A DNA stretch of 64,000 nucleotides from Dasypus novemcinctus (lineage: Eukaryota > Chordata > Mammalia > Cingulata > Dasypodidae). The translations under genes were made by a program, and so were the position numbers. The notes under the pieces are model-generated. The model ran no database searches and was not told the origin of the DNA. It saw only the letters and a program-made list of their open reading frames with translations. How positions within the stretch are numbered: position 1 is the first letter of the stretch; each line of letters starts with the position of its first letter. This document shows, in pieces, positions 1 to 13,766 of the stretch. The stretch is from positions 7,068,001 through 7,132,000 of the forward strand of contig NC_080699.1 of assembly GCF_030445035.2 (NCBI RefSeq), given 5' to 3'.

Positions 1-790
1 GTGGGGTTGAGTTTGGGGTTCAGAAAATTTGTGCAGTTTATTCTGCATTTTGATTCATGGTAGAATTTTTCAAGTTGCATTTTTTATATTCCTTCAGTTA
101 GAAATAATCTCCCCATGTGATCTTTGAATGTTTAAAATTTTAAACTTACAAAAGAATCTATGTAAACCTTGTTTATATTTCATTTTCATATTCTCCAAGA
201 TGTATTACATATTTCTTTCAAAAAACACCTAAGTTTCTCATCCTCAGCTAGGTATTTTTAGTAGCTCCCTAGCATTATTTATGCTACGATATTCTTGTTA
301 TAAAATCTCTTTTTTGTCCTCTTGAAGATCTAGTGCCCTTACCTTAGATAAAGAGAATTGGATTGACTAAAAAGAGATGATAAATTCCAAAGGGCAGGGA
401 ATAAGTCAGAAGTATGGTAGGTATGTGGCTAATACTCAGATGATAATAAATAAGAATAATGATGTTTTCATCTCACTGACCAGGTGACTGAAATTCTTGG
501 TTCACTAGTCTCTCTATGAATAGTACCCATTCCTAAATAAGGCATAGTAAGTTTAACCAGTTGCTGAATTTTGCAATGGCAAATATATTTAATTTAATTT
601 CAGAATATTTATCTTTTAATTCCAGCCATCTAATCTACCTTCATATCTCAATGTAGAGCTGGCAACTAATTCTTTATTTTCATAATATTTCTACCCATAT
701 GCAATATTAATTTTTTACTGTATTTCCTTGCTATCTATTATAGCATCAGCTGAACTAATAAATTCATGGGCATTGTAGAGGTCCATTGAG
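1..790. other. AT-rich intergenic DNA, nothing recognised
   Basis: No open frame of note, no repeat that I can name and no RNA gene is visible. The stretch is AT-rich and ends at the left target duplication of the L1 fragment that follows. Confidence 0.5.
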
Positions 791-801
791 AAGCTTTATG
801 A
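791..801. repeat. Target-site duplication, left copy (AAGCTTTATGA)
   Basis: This 11-bp word recurs exactly at 2,812-2,822, at the other edge of the L1 fragment. Confidence 0.65.
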
Positions 802-2811
802 GCTGATTTCTGGGAAGATGGCATTAGAGTAGGCAGGCAGGGCTCAACTTTCTCACAAAAAACAATGGAGTAAGGACAAAAAGCTGTCTGAGTGACATGC
901 TTTGGGGTCAGAAGACTAGGACAATGCTGTGCAATCCCCAGAAAGGTGAAAAATAGAGAGATGAAGAACTTGAAATGAAAATATTGAGATACTAAACCCT
1001 ACAGTGGTCAGGAATGGCACCCATCCCTCACCCTAAAGGCAAACAGCCTAGATAAAAGCCATGGCTTTACTGCAGCCAACTGAGAGGAGAAAGATGTCTT
1101 CCTCCCTGGGAAGAAGGGATGCAGAAGAGGGTGGAGTGTGGGTTTCTCTTTAGTGAATTTGATCAGCAGAGCCCACTTTGAATCTCACCTCTGGCCAGAC
1201 TGGAAGCACAGGCAAGTGTAGGTTGAAAGAAAGATTGCCTTGGAAAGATTTGCTGACCAGTACCATCTGCTCGCTGGCCAGGAAATTGCAAAAGAGAAAA
1301 ATTTCTTTCAGGTCTCTCTTGTCCCAAACCCCTCAGAAAACATGTATCCTATTAGTGAACCCCTGGCCTGATTTTGATAACTTAAGCAGGACAATTTTAA
1401 AGACTCAGAATAAGTTGAACCAAAAATCAAAGAAAGCTGTAAAAAAAAAAAAAAAAAAAAAAACTAGGCAAGAGAGAGAAATTGACCATCATAGTAAAGT
1501 CATCAACATATTCAGATGCCTAGACATCAGTAAAAAATTACAAGCCATAATAAGAAATAGGAAGAGATGGCCCAAAGGAACAAGCCAAATATCCTGAAGA
1601 GATACAGGATACAAGATAACTAATCAGCGATAATCACACAAATCTCTGAAATCAATTCAAAGAATTGAAGGAAAATGAGACTAAAGAGATAAAGGATATT
1701 AAGAAGACACTGGGTAAGCATAAATAATAATTTGAAAGTCTGCTAAGAGGAGTAAGAGAGCTTATGGGAAGGAAAGACACAATGGGTGAGATTAAAAATA
1801 CATTAGATTCATATAACAGCATATTTGAATTGATCAAGGACAGAATTAGTGATATTGAGGACAGAACATCTGAAGTTGAAAAGATCAGAGAATAGAAAGA
1901 GAAAAGAATGGAAAATAAATGGATTAGGGTCTCAGGGGAATTGAATGACAACCCAAAATATACAAATATACTTTTTATTGCTGCCCCAGAAATAGAAGAT
2001 AATGGAAAAGGGGCAGAAAGAATATTTGAGAAAATCGTGACTGAGAATGCCCCAACCCTTATGAAAGATATATTCACTATCTAAGAAGAACAATGCATCC
2101 CAAACAGAATAAATCTGAATAGACCTACTCTGAGACAGCTACTATTCAGAATGACAAATAATAGAAGTAAAGAGAGGATTCTGAAACAGCAAGAGAAAAG
2201 CAAAGCATCACATACAAAGGAAACTCAATAAGGTTAAGTTCCAACCTTTCATCAGAAACCATGGAGGCAAGAAGATAGTGGTATAATATATTTAAGATAA
2301 TGAAAGAGAAAAACTGCCTGCCAAATATTCTATAAGTGGCAAACTGTCCCTCAAAAATGAGGGGGAATTTAAAGTCTTCACAGACAGACAAAAAGAAAGT
2401 ATGTTACCAAAAGACCAGATCTACAAGAGATACTAAAGGGAGTACTGCAGCCATAAAGGAAAAGAAAAAGAAAAAACAAGGATAAGAGACTTGGAGAAGA
2501 GTGTAGAAATGAAGAATTTTAGGAAGGGTAAATTAAAAGGTAAAAAACAAAAACAGACAATAGTAGGAAATGACAATAAAAAACTAAAGACAAACTGGAC
2601 AAAGTATATATTGCATGTTAATGGCTTGAATTCTCCACTCAGAAGACACAAACTGACAGAATGGATAAAAATATCAGCCATCTATATGCTGTCTACAAAA
2701 GACTCACCTCAGATGTAAGGACACAACCAGTTAAAGATGAAAGGTTGGAAAAAGATATTCCATGAAAATAGTAACCAAAAAAGATCTGGAGTAGCAATAT
2801 TAATATCAGAA
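802..2811 (+). mobile_element. L1 5' portion (5'UTR, ORF1, start of ORF2), flanked by an 11-bp duplication
   Basis: The element starts with an L1-type 5' leader (GGAAGATGGC near 814) that recurs at 17,770. It runs through a decayed ORF1: around 1,640-2,080 the purine-rich coiled-coil part, and 2,200-2,440 the conserved C-terminal part (the 'cagaaaccatggaggcaag' stretch). It ends shortly after ORF2 begins, near 2,680-2,811. ORF1 carries many stops and a pure A23 run at 1,441-1,463. AAGCTTTATGA flanks the copy at 791-801 and 2,812-2,822, which suggests one insertion although the normal L1 3' end is absent. Assignment to L1/HAL1 is by recognition of sequence, not alignment. Confidence 0.8.
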
Positions 2812-2822
2812 AAGCTTTATGA
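2812..2822. repeat. Target-site duplication, right copy (AAGCTTTATGA)
   Basis: Exact repeat of 791-801. It sits directly after an A-rich end (cagaaa) of the L1 fragment. Confidence 0.65.
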
Positions 2823-5369
2823 TATTTAACATCAAGATCTTGGGTCTAATTAGGCATTTACTTGAAAACTGTAAGAAAAGTTAGTGAGATTAAGTCTTTG
2901 AAGGGTCTGAGAAATCTTTCTGATAGAAATCAATATCAGATTTCCAGATCCTAGGAAAGCTACAAATACTCAGTAAACCAAAATCTTGAACTCATCACAG
3001 AATTTTCAAGTGAGCCTGTAACAACATAAAAGTGATTACTTTCAAAGCTTTAGCTACAATAATGGGAAGATAAGAATCAATGAAAATGTATATTATAGAC
3101 ATAATTTTTTTTCTGGAAGTAGTGTCATGGGTCATAGCTTAAGAAGAATACTCTTTGTTTCTGGGACATTGTGCTCCCCAAACCACAGTAATTAAATTAA
3201 TCAAGAATATAAATAAGTATCCATCTTTCTGAGTCCTATATATTCTTTTATAGTTTTATTTCACTATCAAGGCATATACTTAATGATCAATTAATGGATA
3301 AATCTCCCATTATTATCATAGTATACAGTAACATCTGGTATATTTTAGACATGGTATTTATTAGTTCACTATAATTAAACTGTTAAGAAACTAAGGACCT
3401 TTTAAACGTATCAAGTGTGGCATGAGTGCCCATCCACATCCAGTGGTTATTGATAATTGATCACAGAACTCTTTCCTGCTGACCCTAGTATCACCTAAGA
3501 ATCTTTGTCAAAATCTACTTGCCTTTAGTAATCGTCCCTTAGTAATCAAGATATCTACAATATTGACTTTCACTGTCTTTAATTGTTCAATATAGAATGT
3601 TTCCTTTGTCTTATTTTGTTGTTCAAATAGTATAAAGTAGAAACTCAATCAACTTGTTAAAAACAATCAGTTAATTTTGCTCAGTTTCTGATTAGCATGG
3701 TAATAATGGTGGATATTTCTTGTCCAGTAAGTCACAGCATCATAAGCCTATGATGGTACGATTGGCTGCAGTGACCTGGATAATACCATATGCCATTCAC
3801 TGCCCATCACCTGTGGAGTGAAGCAAAACAGCCACAGTATTTCGTTTAATTGTTGCAGTCCTATACATAGACGAGTCAAAGATTAAGAAGAACCTTTTTC
3901 CAGTGTAATTGAGAGTCTCTTACCATTTCAGTAGAGTGTATGTTTGTCTCTTAATTGAGGGTATATTGGCTTTTGGAGAGGACAGTTCCTTGTTTTGCAT
4001 GACTCTCCCTCACGCTGCAGCATATTTAGGCTCCCTACTTCTTGTTCTCTATATCCAATAGTGCCCCAATCTCTGTGAAAACCCACCACTTCAATTTCTA
4101 TGTTGTCAACTGTGCTCTTAAAGGTAATACACAAGATGCTTCTTGAACTTGCTCATATAGCTAGCCAAATGTTTTTGTCAGGAATACAGAGGTAAAAGCT
4201 CTCATCAACTCTGGACACACGTGGATTTGGGTGGATATGTGGATAAAGCAGTAGGTAACCAAAAATGAATTCAAATTTGTTTTTAAATAATATTCACAAA
4301 AATGTCAGGGGCTTTGATGGATGAGTCTCTCACATACCTAAGGTTTTGTTATTGTTGTTTTTTATTTTGTTTAACTGAGACCTAAGATTCATGTGGCTTT
4401 TCTTATCCAAGCAACATGCTTACTGCTGCATCCTATTGGAACGAAGACCTGAAAATCATGAGGAGAGAATGGCATTCTCTACGATGAATTCCAAGGTGTG
4501 GCTGGCCTATATTTTGGTTGAGAAAGGCTGTAGAGAAATAACGAGGTTCACTGATGGCAACAGCCCGCGTTGTAGAGCTCCCTTCCCCCTACACTGCTTT
4601 ACAGAGCTAAGCAGTTGACAGCTGTGGTGCGGGGCTGGGTGACCCCATCGTAGCACAGCCACTCCTCTCAGTTGTTGGTTGTTCCTTGTCAGACTCAGGA
4701 CTTGGCCACGTCCAACGCTAAATGATTAATACTGCACAGCAGGTGGCTACTCTTCATGGAGCCCTTTTCGGCTTTTCTCCATGAATCCTCATGGAACTCT
4801 TCTCTGGCAGCCCTCCAGGGGGCAGCCTCTGATTTCGCTCAGCGTCAGAATTGATACAGCTGAACTCAGCAAGGAAGAGCATCCTTCCCAAAGCCAGTCT
4901 CCCCCGGGAGAGCTGAGCGCGGAGACAGGGGTGGAGATCCCGTGTGGGACTGAGAAGAAAGTTTACAGCTCACCCCAGAGCAGAGCAGACAGGTGAGTCA
5001 AACGCCCCAGGTGACACTTGTTCTCATTCGCAGTCTCTTTTGAATGACTAGACATTGGGATTTCTCTCTCCCACTCCCTGTTTTTCAGCTCTCCCCTGTT
5101 TCAAGTAGCCTAGCTCTGATCCCAAATTTGTAAACCATGCTTGAAAAACAAAAAGCCCTAAAGATCTCCAGGTCCCCCTCCATGTAGAGCGGTGGGTGTA
5201 GAATACAACCACTCGATTCTGATCCAGCCGGTCCCTGCTGGCAGCGGGCAGCCAGCCCCTCACACGCCCGCCTTGCACACACATCCTCGAGCACTTGTCC
5301 AGGTGCACACCCCGTGCCACAGAAGCTCGGCTGTTCCAGCACAGGGGAAGAGCGGAGAATGCTGGCTTC
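2823..5369. other. Intergenic DNA, no gene recognised
   Basis: AT-rich up to about 4,380, then moderately GC-richer at 4,550-5,370. The short frames here (up to 119 codons) show no domain, no splice-bounded conservation that I can judge, and overlap each other on both strands. I see no nameable repeat. Confidence 0.4.
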
Positions 5370-5690
5370 CTAGCTCTGTAACAGGACTGTGTATTTGGGC
5401 AAGACAAGCTATCTAAGCATCAGTTTCCTCATCTGGAAATTGAGGATAATAATATTACTGTCCAGCCTTAAACCTGACAAAAATGCTTTTTTGTATAACT
5501 TACTTCATTGTATTCTTGCAAGGACCTTAGCAGAGAGGGAGGGGAAGTATTGTCCTCAGTTTACAAAACAAAATCAGAGAAGTAGAGAGACTTGTTTCAT
5601 GAAACACAGCTGAGACTTGGAGTAGCATTCAATCCTGAACGTTTTCTTATTTCAATCCAGTGTTATTTCCACTCTATTGTGCCACTTCAT
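5370..5690 (+). repeat. MIR-type SINE remnant
   Basis: It contains the diverged MIR landmarks in order: a 'cagtttcctcatctggaaa' block at 5,419-5,440, then a second-unit-like block 'ctcagtttacaaaacaaaatcagagaag' spread over 5,555-5,582. Old and degraded, without clear ends. Confidence 0.55.
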
Positions 5691-7084
5691 TCATAAAGAG
5701 ATGACGATAAAATGTGCTAAATGCTCTTTAAGAAGAATTTTGTGGCAGAAAGAAGTGCTCCCCAATGAGGAAAAGAGTGGGACATTTAGACTTAAAACTG
5801 AAATGGAGAAAACTTACTTTAAATAATAATATGAAGCTGGAAATGAACAAACCCACTGGATTAAACGTCTTTGCCATCATTAATTTCCATAATTTTGTGA
5901 GGTAGGAAAGTATATTTGAACTAGAGAAATTGATACCATTCATTGTCAAAGTTTTAGTCTTTTTTTAAATTGTGTCATTACTTGGAATGGCAGTCACCCA
6001 GTCCATGGGATTAAATCTACTATGTAAATTTTCTCAATAATCATTTAATTCCTTTATCTAGGAGGCACAAGGTCATTTTCTTTGTCAACAATATGCCAGT
6101 CAGACTCTAAATTGGACTCTGGAAGATAAATTTATAAATATCAGCTTAACATATCACACAGATCCACAGACAAGAACACCAAAAAGGGAACTTAGGGCTT
6201 TTTTATTTTGTTCTGTGAACAAGATCAGGGTGGCCATGAGCTCTCACCGTGAGGAAACCAACCTTCCTGCCAAGATCACCTCTTCTACTACCTGCAGTGG
6301 ACTCCATTGCCACCAGCTGGTGGATTGTGGCAAACCTGATTGGATAAATTGGAAAACAATCAAAAGAATAAAAGAGGCATATAGTAATGATGAATCTTTA
6401 CCAGGTATTTTTAACCTGAGGTCCAGCACAGAATTTATATATCTCCAAAATGACCCTCTGAAACCAGTGTTTGTGCTTTGGTCTGGATTTATAGCTTCCA
6501 TGAAATGCTCAGAGAAGGCCATGTTCCAAAGAAAGGAAGATTGCCACAGTCCAAGGACTGTGGGTCAGCTCAAATTCCAACTGTTCTCTTTTTTTAAGAT
6601 TTGCACCCAAAACCTTTGCCTCATTTAACGATCATATTCCCTTCTTTGGGTTGGCATAGTAGTAATTTGTGCTCAACATACCTCACCCAGACCTCACTAA
6701 AGGCATGAAATTTAGTCCCCAGATCATGAAGCTTCTATTTACCTGTTTCTTTTTGTGGCCTCCATGACTTTAGTCATAGAAAACGCCTGGAGTTCTATTT
6801 CCATTGGAGAGACCTCCTATAGATCTAGAGTTGTTATATATGGTTTTCCTACCGGATATCTGTATTTGGGTTTCACACAGACATTTCAAATTTAACTTAT
6901 ATAAAACAAAACAACACTGTCTCTACAAACATAACCATGACCACCATATTTGGAGTCCCTCCATGGGCCACCATTTACCACTGCACAGCATTTTACCAAT
7001 CTCATGGATATAAAGCTTGGTTAATTAGCAATTTTCAAATTACTGTTGAGTTTGACTTATTACTTGTTCAGATGTTTATCTTGA
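5691..7084. other. Intergenic DNA, nothing recognised
   Basis: AT-rich. The longest frames (137 and 92 codons near 6,215-6,628) lie on opposite strands of the same bases and resemble no protein that I recognise. Confidence 0.4.
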
Positions 7085-7200
7085 CAGTTCGGCTGCAAAT
7101 ACTTTGCAGGTAGGGACCATGAGTTTTCATTTTCATCACCCCAGTTTCCAAACAGTGTGTGACTCATACTTATGATCAGTCAATGAGTAGATGAATTAAT
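7085..7200 (+). repeat. L2-type LINE 3' end remnant
   Basis: The pattern 'gcaggtagggaccatgag ... catcaccccagt ... gatcagtcaatgagtagatgaatt' follows the L2 3' tail layout (gain/loss summary block, then an 'aatgaatgaat'-like end). Short and diverged. Confidence 0.45.
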
Positions 7201-7384
7201 TCATTCAAATTTCATAAGTGGGATCCCAAACGTGACCTCTAGTTAAACAGATATGCTATATCATTTGCTTCAGGTTTAACCAAACTTAAATTAAAAGAAC
7301 AGATACAATTTACTTTCAGAAAGTTGTGAGTGAGGCTAGTTTTGACACCTCTTTGTATAAGTCTAAATAAACTCATTTTTCTTC

Positions 7385-7635
7385 TCAGTGTGTGACACAG
7401 TGGAAAGAGGATGGTTTTTTGAATTAGCCATATCTATGTTTGCATTTTGGCTCTGACCCTAAGTAAGTGTATGAATTAGGGCAGGTAATTTAAATTCTGG
7501 GGGAAATAATACATATTTCATAGGGCTAATTAGAAGAATTAATTTAAATAGCATAGTGTGTTTAAAGTATCATTACATCTGATATGTCATATACTAGGTG
7601 GTAAAGAAACTTATTACTATTATTATTTTTGTTAT
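7385..7635 (+). repeat. MIR SINE
   Basis: Opens with 'cagtggaaagaggatgg', continues with 'ggctctgacc ... gggcaggtaa' and ends with 'aggtggtaaagaaacttattactattattatt', matching the order of a MIR from head to the TTATTATT tail. Confidence 0.7.
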
Positions 7636-10246
7636 AAGGATTTTATAAACCTCAAAGTTCAGTTAAAATCAGATTTCCACTTTGTTCCACGTGCATCACG
7701 TTAACATAGAAGTGTACTATATTCTCCCTCTGCTCTGCAATGCCATTCGTTGGTTATTTTCATTGCCGTGTTAAGGATGACTGACTTATTGAGTTACTGT
7801 ATTTGAATTACTCAGGTTTGTGATATGAAAAATCGGTGGATCTACACGTTTTCTTAATTTATTTATCAGAGAAGTCAGTTTACAGAAAAATCATGCAGAA
7901 AACACATATCCCCCCACCCACAGTATTCCCTATGATTAACATTTTGCATTAGTGTGGTTCCTCTCTTAAAACTGATGAGACAATTTTATGATAATTTGAC
8001 CATTAACTATACTCCATAGTTCACATTTGTGCTGTGCACAATGTGTACAGATTTTTGTGCTGTACAGCCCTATGGGTTTTTAAATTTTAAAAAATTCTAA
8101 TACCACAAGTAACCTAAAATTTCCATATTTTAGTAATCCACATTCAAATATATAATTTAGTGATGTTAATTACATTCATAATATCATTCTACTATCACCA
8201 CCATCCATGACCAAAACTTTTCCATCACCCCCAACAGAAACTTTGGACCAAGAAAGGATTAACTCCCCGTTCCATGCCCATACCCTGTGCCTGGACACCT
8301 GTATTCTAGGTTCTGACTCTGTGAGTTTGCTTAATCTAATTCCTTCCTACCACTGAGATCATATAGTGTTGTCCTTTTGTGTATGACTTATCTCACTCAA
8401 CTTGATGTCTTCAAGGTTCATCCATGTAGTCGCATGCATCAGAACTTCATTTGTTTTTAACAGCTGAATAAAATATAATTGTATATATACACCATATTTT
8501 CTTTATCCATTCATCTGTTGATAGACAGTTGAGCGGTTTTCCTTTTTTGACAATTGTGAATAATGCTGCAAAGAACATCAGTGTGCAAATATCTGTTTGA
8601 ATCCAGGTTTTCAATTCTTCTGCATATATACCTAGAACGGGGCTTGCCAGGTCATATGGTAATTCTATACTTAACTATCTGAAGAACTGTTAAATTGTTC
8701 TCCAAAGCAGCTGCACCATTTTACATTCCCACCAACAATGAAGGAATGTTCCTAGTTCTCCACATCCTCTACAACACTTTTTATTTTCCATTTCCAACAC
8801 TTGTTATTAGCCATTCTAGTAGCTGTAAAGTGATATCTTGTAGTTTTGATTTACATTTCCCTAAAGGCTAATGAGTTTGAGCATCCTTTCATGAGCTTTT
8901 TGAGCATCTATGTATCTTCTTGGAGAAATATCTATTCAAGTCTTTTGCCCATTTTTAAATTAGGGTGTGTTTTTGTTATCGAGTTGTAGGATTTCTTTTT
9001 ATATTCTAGAATAATACCCCTTATTGGATATATGGTTTCCAAATATGTTCTCCCACTTATGTAGGTTGTCTTTTTACCTTCTTGGTGAAGTTCTTTGATA
9101 CACAAAAGTTTTGAAATTTTGATGAAGTCCCATTTATGTTTTTTCTTTTGCTGCTCATGGTTTTGGTGTCAAGTCTAAGAAACCATTGCCTAACACAAAG
9201 TCCTGAAGATGCTTCCTGGGTTTTCTTCTAAGTGGGTTTATAGTTTTAATTCTTATATTTGGATCTTTGACCCATTTTGAATTTATTTTGGTATATGATG
9301 TGAGGTAGGGATCCACATTTCATTCTTTTGCAAATAAAGATCTAGTCTTCCTAGCACCATTTTATGAAGAGTTATTCCTTCCCCACTGAATAGAATTGCT
9401 ACCTTTTTGAAAATCAATTGAGCTCATATATGAGATTTTATTTCTGAACTTTCAATTGGATTCCATTGGTCTATATGCCTGTCCCTGTGCCAGTACTATG
9501 CTGTTTTGATTACACTCACTCTACAATAAGTTTTAAAATCAGGAAATATGATTCCTCCAATTTTGTTCTCCTTTATCAAGATGATTTTGGATATTTGGAG
9601 CCCCTTAAACTGCCATATAAATATTATATTTGGATTTTCCATTTCTACAAATCAGGCTTGGAATTTTGATTGAGATTATGTTGAATCTGTAAATCACTTT
9701 GGGTAGAAATGATAACAATGTTTCACTTCCAATTCATGAACACAGAATGTGTTTCCATTTATTTAGGATGTTTATTTCTTAAAGTAATGTTTTATAGTTT
9801 TCCATGTACAAATCCTTTACATCCTTGGTTAAATTTATTCCTATATATTTTATGTTTTAGTTGCCATTGTAAATGGAATGTACTTCTTGATTTCCTCTTC
9901 TCTGCTAATTTTTGCATATTAATTTTGTACCTGCTACTTTGCTGAATTGGTTTATTAGCTCTAGAAGATTTGTCTTGTATTTTTCAAGATTTTCTGTGTA
10001 TAGGATCATGTCATCTGCATAATAGGAAAAGTTGTACTTCTTCCTTTCTAATTCAGATGCCATTTATTTCTTTTTCTGGCCTAATTGCTCTGACTAGAAC
10101 CTCAAGAACAATGTTGAGTAACATGATAGCAGTGTGAGTGTGGACAAAGCTTTCACCCTTGAATATGATGTAAGCTATCAGTTTTTTCATATATGCTCTT
10201 TATCATACTGAGTTAGTTGTCTTTTATTTTTAATTTTCTAAGTGAT

Positions 10247-10818
10247 TGTATTAGTCCACCAAAGGGGTACTGATGCAAAATACCAAAAATCAGTTGGTTT
10301 TTTATAAAGGGTGTTTATTTGGGATAGGAGCTTACAGATACCAGGTCATAAAGCATAAGTTACTTCCCTCACCAAACTCTATTTTCACATGTTGGAGCAA
10401 GATGGCTGCCAATGTCTGTGAAGGTTCAGGTTTCCTGGGTTCCTCCCTTCCAGGGTCTTGCTTCTCTCTGGGTTCAGTGTTCCTCTCTTCCCAGGGCTTG
10501 CTTCTTCCTGGACTCAGGGTCCTCTCTTCCTGGGGCTGGCTTCTCTTTCCTCTGTGAGCTTACTTCCTGGGGCTCCAGATTAAGGCTTCAGCATCAAACT
10601 TCAACATCAAAACCCCAATATCAAAAAACCCTCAACTCTGTCCTATGCCATGCCTTTTATCTGGGAATCCCCACCTACCAAGGGGTGCGGACTCAATGCC
10701 CTAATGATGTGGCCTAATCAAAGCCCAAATCATAACTAATCATGCCCAGGTACAGACCAGATTACAAACATAATGTAATATTTATTTTTGGAATTCATAA
10801 CTATATCAAACTGCTACA
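10247..10818 (-). mobile_element. Solo LTR, ERVL/MaLR-like, inserted in L1
   Basis: On the minus strand it starts TGTAGCAGTTTGATA and ends GGACTAATACA, the typical MaLR/ERVL-type 3' end. An AATAAA sits near the 3' end (about 10,315 on the plus strand). Flanks GTGAT (10,242-10,246) and GCGAT (10,819-10,823) fit a 5-bp target duplication with one change. The L1 sequence resumes on both sides. The LTR at 28,905 belongs to the same family in the other orientation. No internal retroviral sequence accompanies it. Confidence 0.75.
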
Positions 10819-10929
10819 GCGATTTTATTAAGAAGGGGTGCTGGACATCTTTTCTGTATCCACTGAGATGTTCATGTGGTTTTTTTTTCCTTCATTTTAT
10901 TAATGTGATATATTACATTAATTGATTTT

Positions 10930-11100
10930 CTTTTTTTTCAAAAATTTTTATTTCCCTTCTCCCCACTCCCCCACCCTCTAAGATGGCTCCCTCTACTGTC
11001 TGTTCTTTGTGTGCTTGTCTTCTTTAGGAGGCACCGGGAACCAAACACAGGACCTCCCATGTGGGAGGCGAGTGCCAATTGCTGGAGCCACATCTGCTCC
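10930..11100 (-). mobile_element. tRNA-derived SINE (DAS-related), inserted in L1
   Basis: The tRNA-like head is at the right end, in reverse: 'ggacctcccatgtgggag' then 'ccacatctgctcc'. The T-rich tail is at the left. Imperfect duplications 'cattaattgatttt' (10,916-10,929) and 'cattaatttattttt' (11,101-11,115) flank it, and L1 ORF2 sequence continues on both sides. Confidence 0.75.
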
Positions 11101-13766
11101 CATTAATTTATTTTTTTAAAAAATGGAAACATCCTTTGCCTATGTGGCATAAATCCAATTTGACCATGGCATATAATTCTCTTAATGTGCTATTGGATTT
11201 GGTTTGTCAGTGTTTTGTGAAGATTTTTACGTCTATATTCATAAGGGATATTGATCTGTAATTTTCTTTTCTTGTGGTATCTTTCTCAAGCTTTAGTATT
11301 TGATTGATGTTGACCTCAGAATGAGTTAAAAATTGTTCCCTTTTCTTCATTTTTGGAGAGTTTGAGCAGGATTGGTTAATTCTGCTTAGACTATTTGCTA
11401 GAATTCACCAGTGAAACCATCTGATCCTGGGATATTTTTTTTTGTTGGGAGATATTTGGTTACTGATTTACAATCTCTTTACTTCTTATTCATTTGTTAA
11501 GATCTCCTACTTCTTGAACCAGTGTAGATAGTTTGTGTTTTTCTATGAATTTGTCCATTTTATCCAGGTTAACTAATTTGTTGACTTGTGTTTATAGTTT
11601 CCTCTTATAATCTTTTTTATTTCTGTCTGGCCAGTAGTAATGTCCCCACTTTCTTTTCTGACTTTGATGATTTATATCCTCTCTCTTTTTTTCTGTGTCA
11701 ATCTAGTTAAAGATTCATTGATTTTATTGATCTTTTCAAAGAGCCAAATTTGGTTTAGTTATTTTTCTCAAAAATTTTTACTGTATTTCATTTATCTCTG
11801 CTCTTTTCTTTCCTCTGCTCACTGTGTGTTTAGTTTGCTCTTCTTCTAGTTCCTCCACTTGAGAGGTTATGTCTCTGATTTGAAATCTTTCTTCTTTTTT
11901 AATGTAAGCATTTAGAGCTCTGCATTTCCCATTCAATACTGCCTTTGCTGCATCCCATAAATTTTGGTATGTTGTGTTATTCTCTTTTTAATTTAACTCA
12001 AGATATTTCCTAAATATCCTTTGTGATTTCTTCTTTGACCTATTGGGTTTTTAAGTGTTCATTGTTTAATTTCCACTTATTTGTGCATTTTTTAGTTCTC
12101 CTTCTTTTGTTGATTTCTACCGTCTTTCCAATGTGATCAGAAAATATGCATTCTATGTTATCAATATTTTAAAATTTATTGAGACTTGTTTGGTGACTAA
12201 CATATGGTCTGTCCTCAAGAATGACCCATGTGTACTAGAGAAGAATGTGTAATCTGTTGTTGTTGGTTGAATATATGTCTGTTAGGTCTAGTAGATTTAT
12301 GTATCATTCAAGTCCTCTATTTCCTTAATGATCTTCTGTTTAGATATTATATCCATTATTTAAATGGCTTAATGAAGTCTCCTAGTAGTAATATAGAACT
12401 ATCTATTTCTCCCTTCGGTTTTGTCAGTTATTGTCTCATATATTTTAGGGACATTAGATGCATATGTATTTATAAATTTTCTTTTCTTGTTGAATTGGCC
12501 TCTTTACCAGTATATGTTGACTTTCTTTATCCCTTGTAACAGTTTTTGACTTAACGTCTATTTTATCTGATATTAGTTTAGCTACCCAAACTCTCTTTTG
12601 GCTACCCCTTGCATAACTTATTATTTTTCCATCCGTTCACTTTCAACCTATTTGTGCCTTTATATTTAAGATGAGTGTCTTGTAAACAGCATATACTTGA
12701 GTCATACTTTTTTTATCCATTCTGCCATTCTCTACCTTATGACTAGAGAGTATAATCTAATCTATTGATATTTAAAGTACCTAGTGGAAAAGCAGAACTT
12801 TCTTTTACCATTTTTCTCTTTGGTGTTTGAAAGTCTTAAACCTTTTTTGTCCTTCAGTTCTTCAGTTTATGCCCACACTAATATTTATTTATTTTTGTAA
12901 TGTACTATTGTAAGTCTGTTCTCATGTTTTTCTGTTCATATTTTTCATATATTTTCTTTGGGGCTACCATGGGACTTAAATTTAACGTTCTAATTCTGTA
13001 ACAAACATGTTTAGTTTGATATAAACTTACCTTCAATGTCATATACTTACACTGTTCCTATACACCTCAGTCCCTCCACCTTTTTGTTGTATTTGTTACC
13101 AATTAAATGATCTTTGTACATAGTAAACCCCAAACCATAGCTTTGTTACTACTTTTATTTATAAATTAGCATTTTAGAAACTGGAAGAAGTAAAAAGTGG
13201 ATTTCCATATCAAAAAATACTATACAATAGTATTTGCAGTTATAATTATCCATATGGTTGCCTTTACCAGAGTTATTTTTTTCTTTATGCCACTTCGATT
13301 CACTGTCTTGGGTCCTTTCCTTTTCAGTCTGAAGAATTCCCTTTAGCATTGCTTGTATGGAAGGTCTAGTGGGGACAAACTCCCTCAGCTTTTGTTCATC
13401 TGGAAATGTCTTTATCTCTCCCTCATTTTTGAAAGACAGTCTTACAGATATCAAATTTTAGGTTGGCAGTGGTTTGCTTTTTGTACTTTAATTATTTCAT
13501 ACCATTCTTGTGTCTTCTTGTTTCAATGGTTTCTGATGAGAAATCTACATTTAATCTTATCAGGGCTCCTTGTACATAATATGTAGTTTTTCTCCTACAG
13601 TTTTCAGTACTCCCTCCTTGTTCTTGGTATTCAAGAGTTTGATTACTATGTGTCTGGGTGTAGTTCTCTTCAAGTTTGTCCTAGTTGGGATTCATTGGCC
13701 TTCCTGTATATGCATGTCCATGTCTTTCATTACATTTGGGAAGTTTTCTGCCATTATGTCTTTAAA

